Of a DNA stretch of 64,000 nt, positions 1-8,795 are shown piece after piece; the stretch's first letter is position 1; every line of letters begins with the position of its first letter. The translations under genes were made by a program, and so were the position numbers. Below the pieces are notes generated by a model. That model did no database searches. It worked only from the letters and a program-made list of their open reading frames with translations, and was not told the DNA's origin. The stretch is from Pseudotamlana haliotis (lineage in GTDB: Bacteria > Bacteroidota > Bacteroidia > Flavobacteriales > Flavobacteriaceae). Where the stretch lies: assembly GCF_008806375.1 (NCBI RefSeq), contig NZ_WAAT01000028.1, positions 89,214-153,213 on the forward strand, given 5' to 3'.

Positions 1-75
1 TTGCTAACCTATTTACCAAGCTATAGAAGGATTAAAAGAGAAAAGGTCTATTACGAATCGGTAGCATTAAAATAG
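1..75 (+). CDS. C-terminal end of probable dialkylresorcinol condensing enzyme (DarA-type), partial
   Basis: An open frame runs in from the left edge and ends at TAG 73-75, giving 24 residues that end in KVYYESVALK. It stops 13 bases before the DarB-like gene, on the same strand. In Bacteroidota flexirubin clusters darA normally lies directly upstream of darB, so this is most likely the tail of DarA. That is inferred from position only; the fragment is too short to recognise a domain. Confidence 0.45.
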   Translation: MLTYLPSYRRIKREKVYYESVALK

Positions 76-88
76 AAGACTTTTACAT

Positions 89-1222
89 ATGAAAGACGTT
101 TACATTACACGAACATCTAAGTTTTTACCGAATAATCCTGTTAGTAATGAGGAAATGGAGTCTAAACTAGGGATGCTTAACGGTAAAGCTTCAAAAGGAA
201 GACGTATTGTTTTACGCAATAATAAAATTACAACGAGATACTATGCCTTGGATGATCAAGGTAATATGACGCATAATAATGCCGAACTCACCAAAGAAGC
301 GGTTCAAAATCTTTGTGATGCAGATTTTACTTTACAAGATATCGAACTTTTATCTTGTGGTACTACAAGTCCAGATCAACTCATACCTTCACATGCAGCC
401 ATGGTTCATGGTGAATTAAAAAATGGAAATTTAGAAGTTAATTCACCTTCAGGCGCTTGTTGTTCTGGTATGAATGCTCTGAAATATGGTTATATGTCAG
501 TCAAATCGAATCAAACGAATAACGCTGTATGTACCGGGTCTGAAAGGTCTTCATCATGGTTGATGTCAAGTACCTATGAAGAGGAAATGAAGCATTTGAA
601 AACTTTAGAAGAAGATCCTATTTTAGCCTTTAATAAAGATTTTTTACGCTGGATGCTTTCTGATGGAGCTGGCGCTTTTTTATTAGAAAGTGAACCTAAA
701 GGTGAACAACCATTAAAAATCGAATGGATGGAAGGCTATTCTTATGCTTTTGAAATGGATGCCTGTATGTATGCAGGTGGTGAAAAGCAGGAGGACGGTT
801 CGTTGAAATCGTGGACTGATCATACAGCTGCAGAATGGAGTACCAAATCTTTATTTGCCGTAAAACAAGATGTTAAACTGTTAAGTGAAAATATTCTTGT
901 AAAAGGGGTTGATAGCTTTAAAAAAACATTAAAAAAGCACCAATTAAAGCTTACAGATGTCGATTACTATTTACCACATATTTCTTCATACTATTTTAAA
1001 GAAAGCTTATATCAAGAAATGGTTAATCAGGGCGTTGAAATCCCTTGGGAAAAATGGTTCATGAACTTAAGTAAAGTAGGTAATGTTGGAGCGGGATCTA
1101 TTTATTTGATGCTAGAAGAATTGGTGGCTTCAGGGAAACTTAAAAAAGGTGAAAAGATATTATTGTCGGTACCTGAAAGTGCTAGATTTTCTTATGCTTA
1201 CGCACTTTTAACAGTATGTTAG
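89..1222 (+). CDS. darB: Beta-ketoacyl-ACP synthase III family protein, DarB-like (dialkylresorcinol/flexirubin biosynthesis)
   Basis: Thiolase-fold enzyme of the KAS III (FabH) family, 377 aa. The nucleophile Cys is in SGACCSGM (about residue 125), the His in YYLPHISS (about 297) and the Asn in VGNVGAGS (about 332). DarB enzymes load and join two beta-keto acyl chains with DarA to build the dialkylresorcinol half of flexirubin, which is then esterified to the aryl polyene acid. The assignment rests on the KAS III motifs and on the pigment genes that follow. It starts at ATG 89, 13 bases after a probable darA end, and is followed 3 bases later by a dehydratase gene, so it belongs to one operon. 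A general FabH is less likely because of the setting. Confidence 0.82.
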   Translation: MKDVYITRTSKFLPNNPVSNEEMESKLGMLNGKASKGRRIVLRNNKITTRYYALDDQGNMTHNNAELTKEAVQNLCDADFTLQDIELLSCGTTSPDQLIPSHAAMVHGELKNGNLEVNSPSGACCSGMNALKYGYMSVKSNQTNNAVCTGSERSSSWLMSSTYEEEMKHLKTLEEDPILAFNKDFLRWMLSDGAGAFLLESEPKGEQPLKIEWMEGYSYAFEMDACMYAGGEKQEDGSLKSWTDHTAAEWSTKSLFAVKQDVKLLSENILVKGVDSFKKTLKKHQLKLTDVDYYLPHISSYYFKESLYQEMVNQGVEIPWEKWFMNLSKVGNVGAGSIYLMLEELVASGKLKKGEKILLSVPESARFSYAYALLTVC

Positions 1223-1225
1223 CTT

Positions 1226-1663
1226 ATGAACGATAAACAATTACCGCTTAATCAAATCGGCCATCTTATTCCGCAAAAGGCCCCTTTCGTTATGGTAGAC
1301 CACTTGCTAGACTTTACTTCAGATAAAGTGAGCTCTAGTTTTTTAATTTCAAAAGAAAATATCTTTGTTAAAGATGACCAGTTTTTAGAGCCTGGTCTCA
1401 TAGAAAACATGGCACAATCGGTAGCCCTGCATACGGGGTATGATTATTTTTTAAAAGGTGAAGCTGCTCCTACAGGTTATATCGGTGCGATAAAAAAAGT
1501 TGAGGTATTTAGTTTGCCTAAATTGAATGATACTATTAGAACTGAAGTAAAAATTCTTCAAGAATTTATGGGTGTGACTATGGTTGAGGTCGCGGTTTTT
1601 AATGCTCATGATGAAAAATTAGCTCAAGCAGAAATGAAAACCGTAATAGCACCAGATGCGTAA
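1226..1663 (+). CDS. ApeP-like 3-hydroxyacyl-ACP dehydratase family protein (hot-dog fold)
   Basis: Small single hot-dog protein (145 aa) with an N-terminal APFVMVDH segment and FLEPGLIENMAQ near residues 53-64. The Glu (about 60) in ENMAQ matches the conserved acid of FabZ-type dehydratases, but the HFPGxP segment that carries the FabZ catalytic His is absent. This is the pattern of the ApeP-like proteins of aryl polyene clusters, which work in the reduction/dehydration cycle of polyene extension. It overlaps the next, paralogous gene by 8 bases, suggesting translational coupling and perhaps a heteromeric pair. Family assignment is good; catalytic status is uncertain. Confidence 0.78.
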   Translation: MNDKQLPLNQIGHLIPQKAPFVMVDHLLDFTSDKVSSSFLISKENIFVKDDQFLEPGLIENMAQSVALHTGYDYFLKGEAAPTGYIGAIKKVEVFSLPKLNDTIRTEVKILQEFMGVTMVEVAVFNAHDEKLAQAEMKTVIAPDA

Positions 1664-2117
1664 TATTCAATCCCTTGATATCAAAAAATTCCTTCCGCAT
1701 AGGGCGCCATTTTTAATGGTAGACTATGTCATTTCTATTACAGATGAACATGTAGCGACAGCTTTTGAAATTCGAGAGGATGATATTTTTGTGGTGGATG
1801 GACTTTTTAGTGAAGTGGGATTGGTTGAAAATGCTGCACAAACCTGTTCTTCCATAGTTGGAAAAAGTTATTTTGATGAGGATGACATTGAAGGGAAAGG
1901 CGCAAAACTCATTGGTTTTATTAGCGCTATTAAAAGTGTGAAAGTTAGTGCCTGCCCAAAAGTTGGGGAAACCATCAGGTCTGATGCTAATTTAGTCTCT
2001 CGCTTTGATGCCGATGATTACAGCATATGCACCTTATCATGTACCGTTTCTACTTCAGGTAAAGAATTATTATCTTGTGTTTTGAATTTGTTTATTCAAA
2101 AAATAGATGAATATTAA
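1656..2117 (+). CDS. Second ApeP-like dehydratase family protein (hot-dog fold)
   Basis: Protein of 153 aa, paralogous to the gene just upstream: HRAPFLMVDY near residues 15-24 and VGLVENAAQTC near 54-64, with the acid at about Glu58. The FabZ His motif is again missing. The start ATG lies inside the end of the upstream gene (8-base overlap). Two consecutive ApeP-like genes followed far downstream by a canonical HFPG dehydratase suggest that the active enzyme may be a mixed complex; this is inference. A thioesterase-like role cannot be excluded from sequence alone. Confidence 0.75.
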   Translation: MRNIQSLDIKKFLPHRAPFLMVDYVISITDEHVATAFEIREDDIFVVDGLFSEVGLVENAAQTCSSIVGKSYFDEDDIEGKGAKLIGFISAIKSVKVSACPKVGETIRSDANLVSRFDADDYSICTLSCTVSTSGKELLSCVLNLFIQKIDEY

Positions 2118-2120
2118 GTT

Positions 2121-2528
2121 ATGAAGAAACAAGATGTACCTCAGGATAAAAGTAGTTTAGAAACCACCAATTCAAAAGAATTGTGTTATGCGGTTAACGA
2201 AGATGGTGAATATACTACAGCGCACAGTTCGGGCTGGGCACCTAAAACCATTGCTTTAGATAATGCTATTGCTGAAATTAATGAACGCATCGCACATGCT
2301 AAAGAAAACGTAGAGCAGGGGAAATCTAGTCCTTTAGAATATTATATGGAAGTTCATAAAATGGATATCGGTATTCTAGCTAGCTACGTAGGACTTTGGA
2401 AATGGCGTGTAAAACGTCATTTTAAACCCAAAGTTTTTAATAAGTTATCAAATAAAATACTTCAAAAATACGCTGATGTTTTTGAAATCACTATAGAGGA
2501 ATTAAAAGAGATAAAGCATGGAAATTAA
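2121..2528 (+). CDS. Small protein with XRE/Cro-like helix-turn-helix C-terminal half, flexirubin cluster
   Basis: 135 aa, no signal peptide. Residues 1-70 are polar and alpha-helical in character (IAEINERIAHAKENVEQG). Residues 78-131 resemble a Cro/C1-type HTH: IGILASYVGLWKWRVKRHF, then LSNKILQKYADVFEITIEEL, which copies the usual 'LAxxLG...V... L..yA.vf.itieEL' layout. The recognition helix is unusually rich in Trp, Lys and Arg. I do not know a named family. It sits between dehydratase and acyltransferase genes and overlaps the next gene by 11 bases, so it is translated with the pathway. It could be a local regulator, or a former HTH that now mediates protein contacts. Confidence 0.6.
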   Translation: MKKQDVPQDKSSLETTNSKELCYAVNEDGEYTTAHSSGWAPKTIALDNAIAEINERIAHAKENVEQGKSSPLEYYMEVHKMDIGILASYVGLWKWRVKRHFKPKVFNKLSNKILQKYADVFEITIEELKEIKHGN

Positions 2529-3525
2529 ATTTACACACCATCAATCGGCACATTGTGAGAATGGTGTTGTATCTAACTTAATGAAGCATAATGGCTTTGA
2601 TGTTAGTGAGCCTATGGTATTTGGAATAGGTTCCGGATTGCTTTTTTGTTACATTCCTTTTTTAAAGGTCAATCATGCACCTGCCATAACCTATCGTGCG
2701 ATGCCTGGTGCTATTTTTAAACGTTTTGCTAAACGCGTAGGGATAAAAATTAAGCATGAAAAGTTTAAGAGTCCGCAAAAAGCCAAAGCCAGATTAGATG
2801 AGAATCTTCAAAACAACAATCCGGTAGGTTTGCAAGTCGGGGTCTATAACCTCGAGTACTTTCCTGATGAATACCGCTTTCATTTCAATGCGCACAACTT
2901 AGTGGTTTACGGCAAGGAAGATTCGAATTATCTCATTAGTGACCCCGTTATGGAAACCGTAACGACGCTTAGTGATAAACAACTTGAAAAAGTAAGATTT
3001 GCCAAAGGCGCTTTTGCTCCTAAAGGTCATATTTATTACCCAACTGGTTTTCCTGACACTTTAAGTTTAGAATCGGCCATTAAAAAAGGCATCAAGCATA
3101 CTTGTAAAGATATGTTGGCTCCTGTTCCTATTGTTGGGGTGAAGGGTATTCGCATGGTAGCCAAACTGATTCGTAAATGGCCAAAGAAGAAAGGGGTTCG
3201 TAAAGCCAATCACTATCTGGGGCAGATTGTAAGAATGCAGGAGGAAATTGGTACCGGTGGCGGCGGTTTTCGTTATATTTATGCCGCTTTTCTACAAGAA
3301 GCGAGTAAAGTTTTAAAAAATGATACCTTAGCAGAATTATCTAAAGAAATGACCGTAATTGGTGATTTATGGCGTGATTTTGCACTAGACCTTTCACGCA
3401 TTTATAGAAATAGAAAAGCAAAGATGGACGCTTATAACGATGTCGCGTCACAATTGGAAGCCATTGCTGAAAAGGAAGAATTGTTTTTTAAAAAATTAAG
3501 GAAAGCCATAAAGAACGATGATTAA
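2518..3525 (+). CDS. BtrH N-terminal domain-containing protein, probable acyltransferase
   Basis: 335 aa. The first ~140 residues resemble the BtrH N-terminal domain (cysteine-peptidase-like fold): Cys13 in HCENGVVSNLM, His126 in FNAHNLVVYG and Asp142 in ISDPVME form a plausible Cys-His-Asp triad. The C-terminal half is helical and resembles the DUF4872 partner region seen with this domain. BtrH moves an acyl group from an ACP to butirosin, so here it may move the ACP-bound aryl polyene acid onto the dialkylresorcinol or another acceptor; that substrate is inference. It overlaps the upstream HTH-like gene by 11 bases and the ABC ATPase gene by 8. Confidence 0.7.
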   Translation: MEIKFTHHQSAHCENGVVSNLMKHNGFDVSEPMVFGIGSGLLFCYIPFLKVNHAPAITYRAMPGAIFKRFAKRVGIKIKHEKFKSPQKAKARLDENLQNNNPVGLQVGVYNLEYFPDEYRFHFNAHNLVVYGKEDSNYLISDPVMETVTTLSDKQLEKVRFAKGAFAPKGHIYYPTGFPDTLSLESAIKKGIKHTCKDMLAPVPIVGVKGIRMVAKLIRKWPKKKGVRKANHYLGQIVRMQEEIGTGGGGFRYIYAAFLQEASKVLKNDTLAELSKEMTVIGDLWRDFALDLSRIYRNRKAKMDAYNDVASQLEAIAEKEELFFKKLRKAIKNDD

Positions 3526-4261
3526 TATTGAACAAATTTCTAAAAAATATAAATCTGCTGAATCGTATTCGGTTAAGGATTTAGATTTGTTCATTGCTGA
3601 AAAAGAAATTTTTGGCTTGCTTGGACCTAACGGTGCGGGAAAAACGACCTTGATCTCCATGTTGTGTTCACTCATTAAACCAACTTCAGGGGCTTTCACT
3701 ATTAATGGTTTGAATTATAAAAATCATAAAAATCAATTAAAACAACTTATAGGCATTGTACCTCAAGAGTACGCTTTATACCCAACACTTACAGCTTTTG
3801 AAAATTTAAAATACTTTGGAAGTATGTACGGTTTAAAAGGGAAAAGTTTAGATGATAAAATCAAAGACAAACTCGATCAATTAGGCTTGTTAAAGTTTTC
3901 AGATAAAAAAATAGAAACCTTTTCAGGAGGGATGAAACGTCGTGTAAACCTCATTGCTAGCTTGCTGCATGAACCACGTGTGCTGTTTTTAGATGAACCT
4001 ACAGTAGGGGTAGATGTGCAGTCGAAAAACGTCATCATAGATTTTCTTCAGAATTTAAATCAAGCCGGTGCTACAATCATTTATACCTCACATCACTTAA
4101 ATGAAGCCGAATTGTTTTGTACTAAAGTAGCGATTATTGACCAAGGGAAACTCATTGCAGAAGGCAAGCCGAAAGCCTTAGTAGAAAGTCAAGAAGGCGC
4201 CCATAATTTAGAAGATGTGTTTTTAGGATTAACGGGTAAAGGATTAAGAGATAGTGCATAA
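3518..4261 (+). CDS. ABC transporter ATP-binding protein
   Basis: 247 aa nucleotide-binding subunit with a full motif set: Walker [10 protein letters not shown] (about 36-44), Q-loop VPQEYALYP, signature FSGGMKRR (about 135-142), Walker B VLFLDEPT with Glu160, and H-loop TSHH. It overlaps the permease gene by 8 bases, so the pair forms an ABC-2 exporter. Placed in the middle of the pigment operon, it probably exports flexirubin or an intermediate toward the outer membrane, or helps place it there. Substrate is inference. Confidence 0.9.
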   Translation: MINIEQISKKYKSAESYSVKDLDLFIAEKEIFGLLGPNGAGKTTLISMLCSLIKPTSGAFTINGLNYKNHKNQLKQLIGIVPQEYALYPTLTAFENLKYFGSMYGLKGKSLDDKIKDKLDQLGLLKFSDKKIETFSGGMKRRVNLIASLLHEPRVLFLDEPTVGVDVQSKNVIIDFLQNLNQAGATIIYTSHHLNEAELFCTKVAIIDQGKLIAEGKPKALVESQEGAHNLEDVFLGLTGKGLRDSA

Positions 4262-5519
4262 ACTTTGGGCCTCAACATATAAGGAACTGTTATTACTAAG
4301 TCGAGATATTGGTGGTGTAGCGATTTTATTCGTGATGCCGTTGGTCTTGATAATTACTGTGACTCTTATACAAGATAGCACCTTTAAAACGGTTTCAGAT
4401 ACTAATATTCCTATCATATTAGTAAATAATGATAAAGGAGACGTTTCAAAAACCATTGAAGAAGGACTAGAAACGGCTAATGCTTTTAAAATTATTTCAG
4501 ATAAAACCGAAGCACAAGCTAAAGAATTGGTGTATAAAGGCACTTACCAATTAGCCATTGTCATTCCGGAAAATTTATCGGTTGACCTCGAGCGAAAGGT
4601 CAATCAAAATGTAAGCAGTATTATCGCTAAATTCATGATGGAAGAAACGTCAGAAGAAGATTTAGTTGAGATTCCTAAAAAAGAAGTGCGCCTTTATTTT
4701 GATCCAGCAACGCAGCAGTCTTTTAAGTCTTCCGTGAAAAACGGTATTGATAAAATGGTGTCTCAAATAGAAACAGAATCTATTTACAAAGCCTTTCAAA
4801 AGCAAATCACTGACGACCCTTCCGAAGCTATTTTTGAAACTGAAAACTATATAACCTTCAAAGAAGTACTCGCAAAAAAGGGCGATCAAGTATTGTTACC
4901 TAACTCGGTGCAACATAATGTGCCAGCTTGGACACTCTTTGCCATCTTTTTTATCATCGTGCCACTTTCCATCAATATCGTGAAGGAGAAAAGTCAGGGC
5001 ACCTTTGTTCGCTTACGTACTAACCCCGTGTCTTATACCACGGTTTTAGCTGGTAAGACCTTAGTGTATTTAGTGGTTTGTATCATTCAATTTATATTGA
5101 TGCTCCTGGTGGGGATTTTCGTTTTCCCTGAGATAGGCTTGCCTACTTTAGATGTGTCAGGACGCTTGCCTTTATTACTGTTAGTAACTATTTTTACAGG
5201 ATTGGCAGCTATTGGTTTAGGGTTGTTATTAGGAACCATAGCAACAACGCAAGAACAATCTGCCCCTTTTGGCGCCACCTTAGTGGTTATCTTGGCTGCC
5301 CTTGGAGGTGTGTGGGTGCCTGTTTTTATTATGCCGGAAATCATGCAAATATTATCAAATATTTCACCCATGAATTGGGGTTTAAATGCCTATCTTGATA
5401 TCTTTTTAAGACATACCAGCCTTGTGGAGATTCTCCCTGAGTTAGGTTTGCTATTTTTGTTTTTTATAGCAACCACTTTAATTGCCATAATATATAATGA
5501 AAAGAAACATGCCGTCTAA
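4254..5519 (+). CDS. ABC-2 type transporter permease
   Basis: 421 aa inner-membrane protein. One N-terminal hydrophobic segment (IGGVAILFVMPLVLIITVTL) is followed by a ~170-residue extracytoplasmic domain and then five C-terminal membrane segments beginning at WTLFAIFFIIVPLSINI. This layout is typical of the NatB/YhgE-like ABC-2 family. It overlaps its ATPase by 8 bases and the downstream thioesterase gene by 23 bases. Proposed role: pigment or precursor export. Confidence 0.88.
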   Translation: MHKLWASTYKELLLLSRDIGGVAILFVMPLVLIITVTLIQDSTFKTVSDTNIPIILVNNDKGDVSKTIEEGLETANAFKIISDKTEAQAKELVYKGTYQLAIVIPENLSVDLERKVNQNVSSIIAKFMMEETSEEDLVEIPKKEVRLYFDPATQQSFKSSVKNGIDKMVSQIETESIYKAFQKQITDDPSEAIFETENYITFKEVLAKKGDQVLLPNSVQHNVPAWTLFAIFFIIVPLSINIVKEKSQGTFVRLRTNPVSYTTVLAGKTLVYLVVCIIQFILMLLVGIFVFPEIGLPTLDVSGRLPLLLLVTIFTGLAAIGLGLLLGTIATTQEQSAPFGATLVVILAALGGVWVPVFIMPEIMQILSNISPMNWGLNAYLDIFLRHTSLVEILPELGLLFLFFIATTLIAIIYNEKKHAV

Positions 5520-5943
5520 GCACAAAGAAATTGAACATATTAGTGAAGTGAGAGTGCGTTTTGTTGAAACCGACCCGTTGGGAATCGTTTGGCACGGCAA
5601 TTATATTCAATATTTTGAGGATGGTAGAGAGTCCTTCGGAAGGGAGCATGGTATTTCGTATTTAAATCAGAAAGAACACGGTTTTGCAACACCTATTATA
5701 AAATCAAGTACCGACCATAAGAGACCATTACGTTACGGCGATGTGGCAACGATTAAAACCATTTATGTAGATAGTCCAGCGGCAAAAATGATTTTTAGAT
5801 ACGAAATCTATAATCAAAATAAAGCGTTGGTTTGCACTGGAGAAACCGTTCAGGTTTTTGTAGATGATATTGGTAATGGCGAACTGTGGTTAAATATTCC
5901 GGAGTTTTTTATGGACTGGAAAAAACAAGTAGGACTCCTTTAA
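5497..5943 (+). CDS. Acyl-CoA/acyl-ACP thioesterase, 4HBT (YbgC-like) family
   Basis: 148 aa hot-dog protein with the 4-hydroxybenzoyl-CoA thioesterase signature ETDPLGIVWHGNYIQYFEDG (Asp26 as catalytic acid, His33). In aryl polyene clusters such thioesterases are thought to release or edit ACP-bound acyl chains. The ATG at 5497 overlaps the permease end by 23 bases; an in-frame ATG at 5509 is an alternative start. Confidence 0.85.
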   Translation: MKRNMPSKHKEIEHISEVRVRFVETDPLGIVWHGNYIQYFEDGRESFGREHGISYLNQKEHGFATPIIKSSTDHKRPLRYGDVATIKTIYVDSPAAKMIFRYEIYNQNKALVCTGETVQVFVDDIGNGELWLNIPEFFMDWKKQVGLL

Positions 5944-5961
5944 ATTAAGATTAATAAAGCA

Positions 5962-7107
5962 TTGCATAAAGTTCACGTTTCATATAATAATATCGTTTCT
6001 GCTCTCGGTTTTTCAACCGATGAGGTTGTTAAAAATATAGCTTCCGGGAAAACCGGACTTCAGGTTATTGATGATAAAAATATTTTTCAAGAAGCGTTTT
6101 GTGGAGCCCTGATAGATAATCAAGCTTTAGATTCAGCTTTTAATACACTAGCGCCACAAAAGGACTATACACGCTTAGAAAAAATGATGATTACCTCTTT
6201 AAATGAAGTGGTAAAATCTTCAGGTATAGACTTAAATGAACGAGTTGGCCTTATCATTTCAAGTACAAAAGGTAATATTGATGTTTTAGAGCCTAATAAT
6301 CCCTTTGATGATTCTCGAGCTTACCTAGCAGAGTTAGGGCAACAAATCAAATCTTATTTCAATTTTAAAAACGAAGCCATAGTGGTTTCTAACGCTTGCG
6401 TTTCGGGAGTATTGGCGGTTTCAATAGCAAAACGTTATATCGATTACGGCGTTTATGATCATGTATTTATAGCTAGCGGAGATGTGGTGAGTGCCTTTAC
6501 GTTGTCTGGCTTTCATTCGTTTCAGGCTTTAAGTAAAGCACCTTGTAAGCCCTACGATGCCAATCGTATAGGGATAAATATCGGTGAAGTAGCCGCTTCG
6601 GCACTAATCACAAATGATACAAACAGCCTTTCAAATGATGCCGTTGAGGTTTTAGGTGAAGGCTCAAGTAATGATGCTAATCACATTTCAGGGCCTTCAA
6701 GAACAGGTGAAGGGCTTTATCGTAGCATGCAATTGGCTTTTAAAGAAGCGCAAATCACTTCAAAAGACGTCGACTATATTTCCGCACACGGCACAGCTAC
6801 CTTGTTTAATGATGAAATGGAGGCCATTGCCTTTAATCGTATGGACTTGGCTGAGGTACCACTTAATAGTTTGAAAGGTTATTTCGGACATACACTTGGG
6901 GCTTCAGGACTCGTTGAAACTATTGTTGGGATGCAGTCTTTAAAAAACCAAACGCTCTATAAATCGGCTGGTTTTGAAACTTTAGGGGTCACACAACCAC
7001 TAAATATTATAGAAAAAACAGAACAAAAACCATTACAAATATTTTTAAAAACAGCCTCTGGTTTCGGGGGGTGTAACACCGCAGTATTATTTAAAAAAGT
7101 AAATTAA
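5962..7107 (+). CDS. Beta-ketoacyl-ACP synthase (KS), complete catalytic triad
   Basis: 381 aa KAS I/II-type enzyme. Cys146 in SNACVSG, His276 in SAHGTAT and His310 in YFGHTLGASG give the Cys-His-His triad, and the C-terminal GFGGCN glycine motif is present. It probably extends the aryl polyene chain with malonyl-ACP. No ATG precedes the KVHVSYNN beta strand, so the TTG at 5962 is the best start. It lies 18 bases after the thioesterase gene. It is one of two intact ketosynthases in the cluster; the division of labour between them is not visible. Confidence 0.85.
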   Translation: MHKVHVSYNNIVSALGFSTDEVVKNIASGKTGLQVIDDKNIFQEAFCGALIDNQALDSAFNTLAPQKDYTRLEKMMITSLNEVVKSSGIDLNERVGLIISSTKGNIDVLEPNNPFDDSRAYLAELGQQIKSYFNFKNEAIVVSNACVSGVLAVSIAKRYIDYGVYDHVFIASGDVVSAFTLSGFHSFQALSKAPCKPYDANRIGINIGEVAASALITNDTNSLSNDAVEVLGEGSSNDANHISGPSRTGEGLYRSMQLAFKEAQITSKDVDYISAHGTATLFNDEMEAIAFNRMDLAEVPLNSLKGYFGHTLGASGLVETIVGMQSLKNQTLYKSAGFETLGVTQPLNIIEKTEQKPLQIFLKTASGFGGCNTAVLFKKVN

Positions 7108-7110
7108 AAT

Positions 7111-8172
7111 ATGTCAAATCAAAGCATTAAAGCTATAGACGCTATTCAGGAAGCTCAAAAAATTGCCTTTGCACCATTCGTTTTTCAAGCGGTTGTGGCC
7201 CTTCGAAAACTGGGTGTTTTCCAACTTATTTTTGATCGCCGAAGTAAAGGAGGGATCACACTTGAAGAACTTTCTGAAAAACTAGATATTAGTGATTATG
7301 GCATTGGCGTGTTATTAGAAATTTCAGAATCCTCAGAGATTGTTAGTCAAAGCGAAACCGGTCATTATGAGTTAACAACGACAGGTTATTTTTTAGCTTT
7401 TAACGAAACGGTAAATGTGAATATTAACTTCACGAATGAAGTGTGCTATAAAGGTTTGTTTCATTTAGATGAAGCCATTAAAACAGGGAAACCTGAAGGT
7501 TTGAAAGAACTAGGAGCGTGGAAGACTATATATGAAGGCTTGTCAAAATTAACACCTTTACAACAGAAATCATGGTTTGAGTTTGATCACCATTATTCTG
7601 ATGATATTTTTAGTGATGCGGTGAAATTTGTGTTTGAAAAAGATAGAAAAAACATCTTTGATATTGGTGCTAATACCGGAAAGTTCACTATTAAATGCTG
7701 CCAAAGTAACGATGCTGCACACATGACCATGATTGACCTTCCGGGGCAGTTAAATAAAGCTTTAAAAAATGTAAAAGATGCTGGTTTTGAAAATCGTGTG
7801 ACTGGTCATGAAATTGATTGGCTGTCTGAAAATCCACAAATTCCAACTGGAGCAGATACCATTTGGATGAGTCAGTTTTTAGATTGTTTTTCCAAAGGAG
7901 AAATTTATAAAGTGCTGAAAACTTGTGTAGATGCCATGGATGATGATGCCGAGTTAATCATTGTCGAAACTTTTACCGATAGACAAAAATTTGATAATGC
8001 GAAGTTTATTTTAGAGGCGACCTCTATTTACTTTACGGCTTTAGCCAATGGGAACTCTAAAATGTATAAGGCCACCGAGTTTATGGATATCGCTGCTGCT
8101 GCAGGTTTAGAACTTCAAGAGGATATTGCTTTTGGAGAGTATCACACCATGCTTACTTTCAATAAAAAATAA
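7111..8172 (+). CDS. SAM-dependent methyltransferase (plant-OMT/Methyltransf_2-like)
   Basis: 353 aa. The N-terminal ~110 residues form a winged-helix dimerisation-like region (LEELSEKLDISDYGIGVLLE). The SAM-binding motif I is IFDIGANTGKFTI (about 188-200), followed by MTMIDLPGQ, the acidic end of the second strand. This is the architecture of small-molecule O-methyltransferases. Flexirubins and aryl polyenes carry a ring methyl group ortho to the 4-hydroxyl, so this enzyme is a good candidate for head-group methylation (inference). It lies 3 bases downstream of the ketosynthase gene. Confidence 0.82.
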   Translation: MSNQSIKAIDAIQEAQKIAFAPFVFQAVVALRKLGVFQLIFDRRSKGGITLEELSEKLDISDYGIGVLLEISESSEIVSQSETGHYELTTTGYFLAFNETVNVNINFTNEVCYKGLFHLDEAIKTGKPEGLKELGAWKTIYEGLSKLTPLQQKSWFEFDHHYSDDIFSDAVKFVFEKDRKNIFDIGANTGKFTIKCCQSNDAAHMTMIDLPGQLNKALKNVKDAGFENRVTGHEIDWLSENPQIPTGADTIWMSQFLDCFSKGEIYKVLKTCVDAMDDDAELIIVETFTDRQKFDNAKFILEATSIYFTALANGNSKMYKATEFMDIAAAAGLELQEDIAFGEYHTMLTFNKK

Positions 8173-8173
8173 C

Positions 8174-8794
8174 ATGTCACAAGCATATAAAATAAAATCA
8201 TATTGTCACATTGAGGAAGGGGGGTTATCACTTAACGGTCAGGTTTTATATGCAGATACATCAAAACCATTTGCTGAATTTATAAAAGCGGCCTATAAGG
8301 CTGAAAACACCAAGTATTCCAAGTTTTTTAAAATGGATAACTTGAGCAAGTTGGCCTTTTTAGCGGCTGATGTTTTACTGAAAAATGAAAAAATAAACCC
8401 TGAAGAAGCACAGGATATTGCCATTGTGTTTTCTAACAAATCTTCCAGTTTAAACACCGATAGAAAACACCAAAATACTATTGAAGATTCATCAAATTAC
8501 TTTCCTAGTCCAGCCATATTTGTGTACACTTTACCTAATATTTGCATCGGGGAGATTAGTATAAAATATAAATTGAATTCCGAAAATAGTTTCTTTATCT
8601 TTGAGCGGTTTAATGCCAATCATTTAAAGACCTATTCCGATATTTTGTTGTCTAAAAATAAGGCTAAAGAAGTACTTTGCGGATGGGTGGATTTTGATGA
8701 TGAAGGCCATTATAAAGCCTTTTTATATTTGGTTGCTTTGGAAGGAGATATAGACAATAACGAACAAGAAATTAACAAATTATACAATATTTAA
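8174..8794 (+). CDS. Truncated ketosynthase-like protein lacking the active-site Cys
   Basis: 206 aa using ATG 8174; a longer frame from 8126 only reads through the end of the methyltransferase gene. It matches the N-terminal half of a thiolase-fold ketosynthase: KFFKMDNLSKLAFLAADVLL, the strand AQDIAIVFSNKSSS, and the segment YTLPNICIGEISIKYKL that normally precedes the nucleophile. Where the Cys motif should follow, it reads ENSFFIFERFNANHL, with no Cys, and the second half of a KS is absent. It is therefore probably non-catalytic, perhaps a partner of one of the intact ketosynthases. It lies 1 base before the ACP gene. Confidence 0.65.
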   Translation: MSQAYKIKSYCHIEEGGLSLNGQVLYADTSKPFAEFIKAAYKAENTKYSKFFKMDNLSKLAFLAADVLLKNEKINPEEAQDIAIVFSNKSSSLNTDRKHQNTIEDSSNYFPSPAIFVYTLPNICIGEISIKYKLNSENSFFIFERFNANHLKTYSDILLSKNKAKEVLCGWVDFDDEGHYKAFLYLVALEGDIDNNEQEINKLYNI

Positions 8795-8795
8795 T

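Noticed and set aside
8126..8173. Upstream extension of the KS-like protein
   Set aside because: It would only add residues encoded within the methyltransferase gene; ATG 8174 fits the usual spacing.
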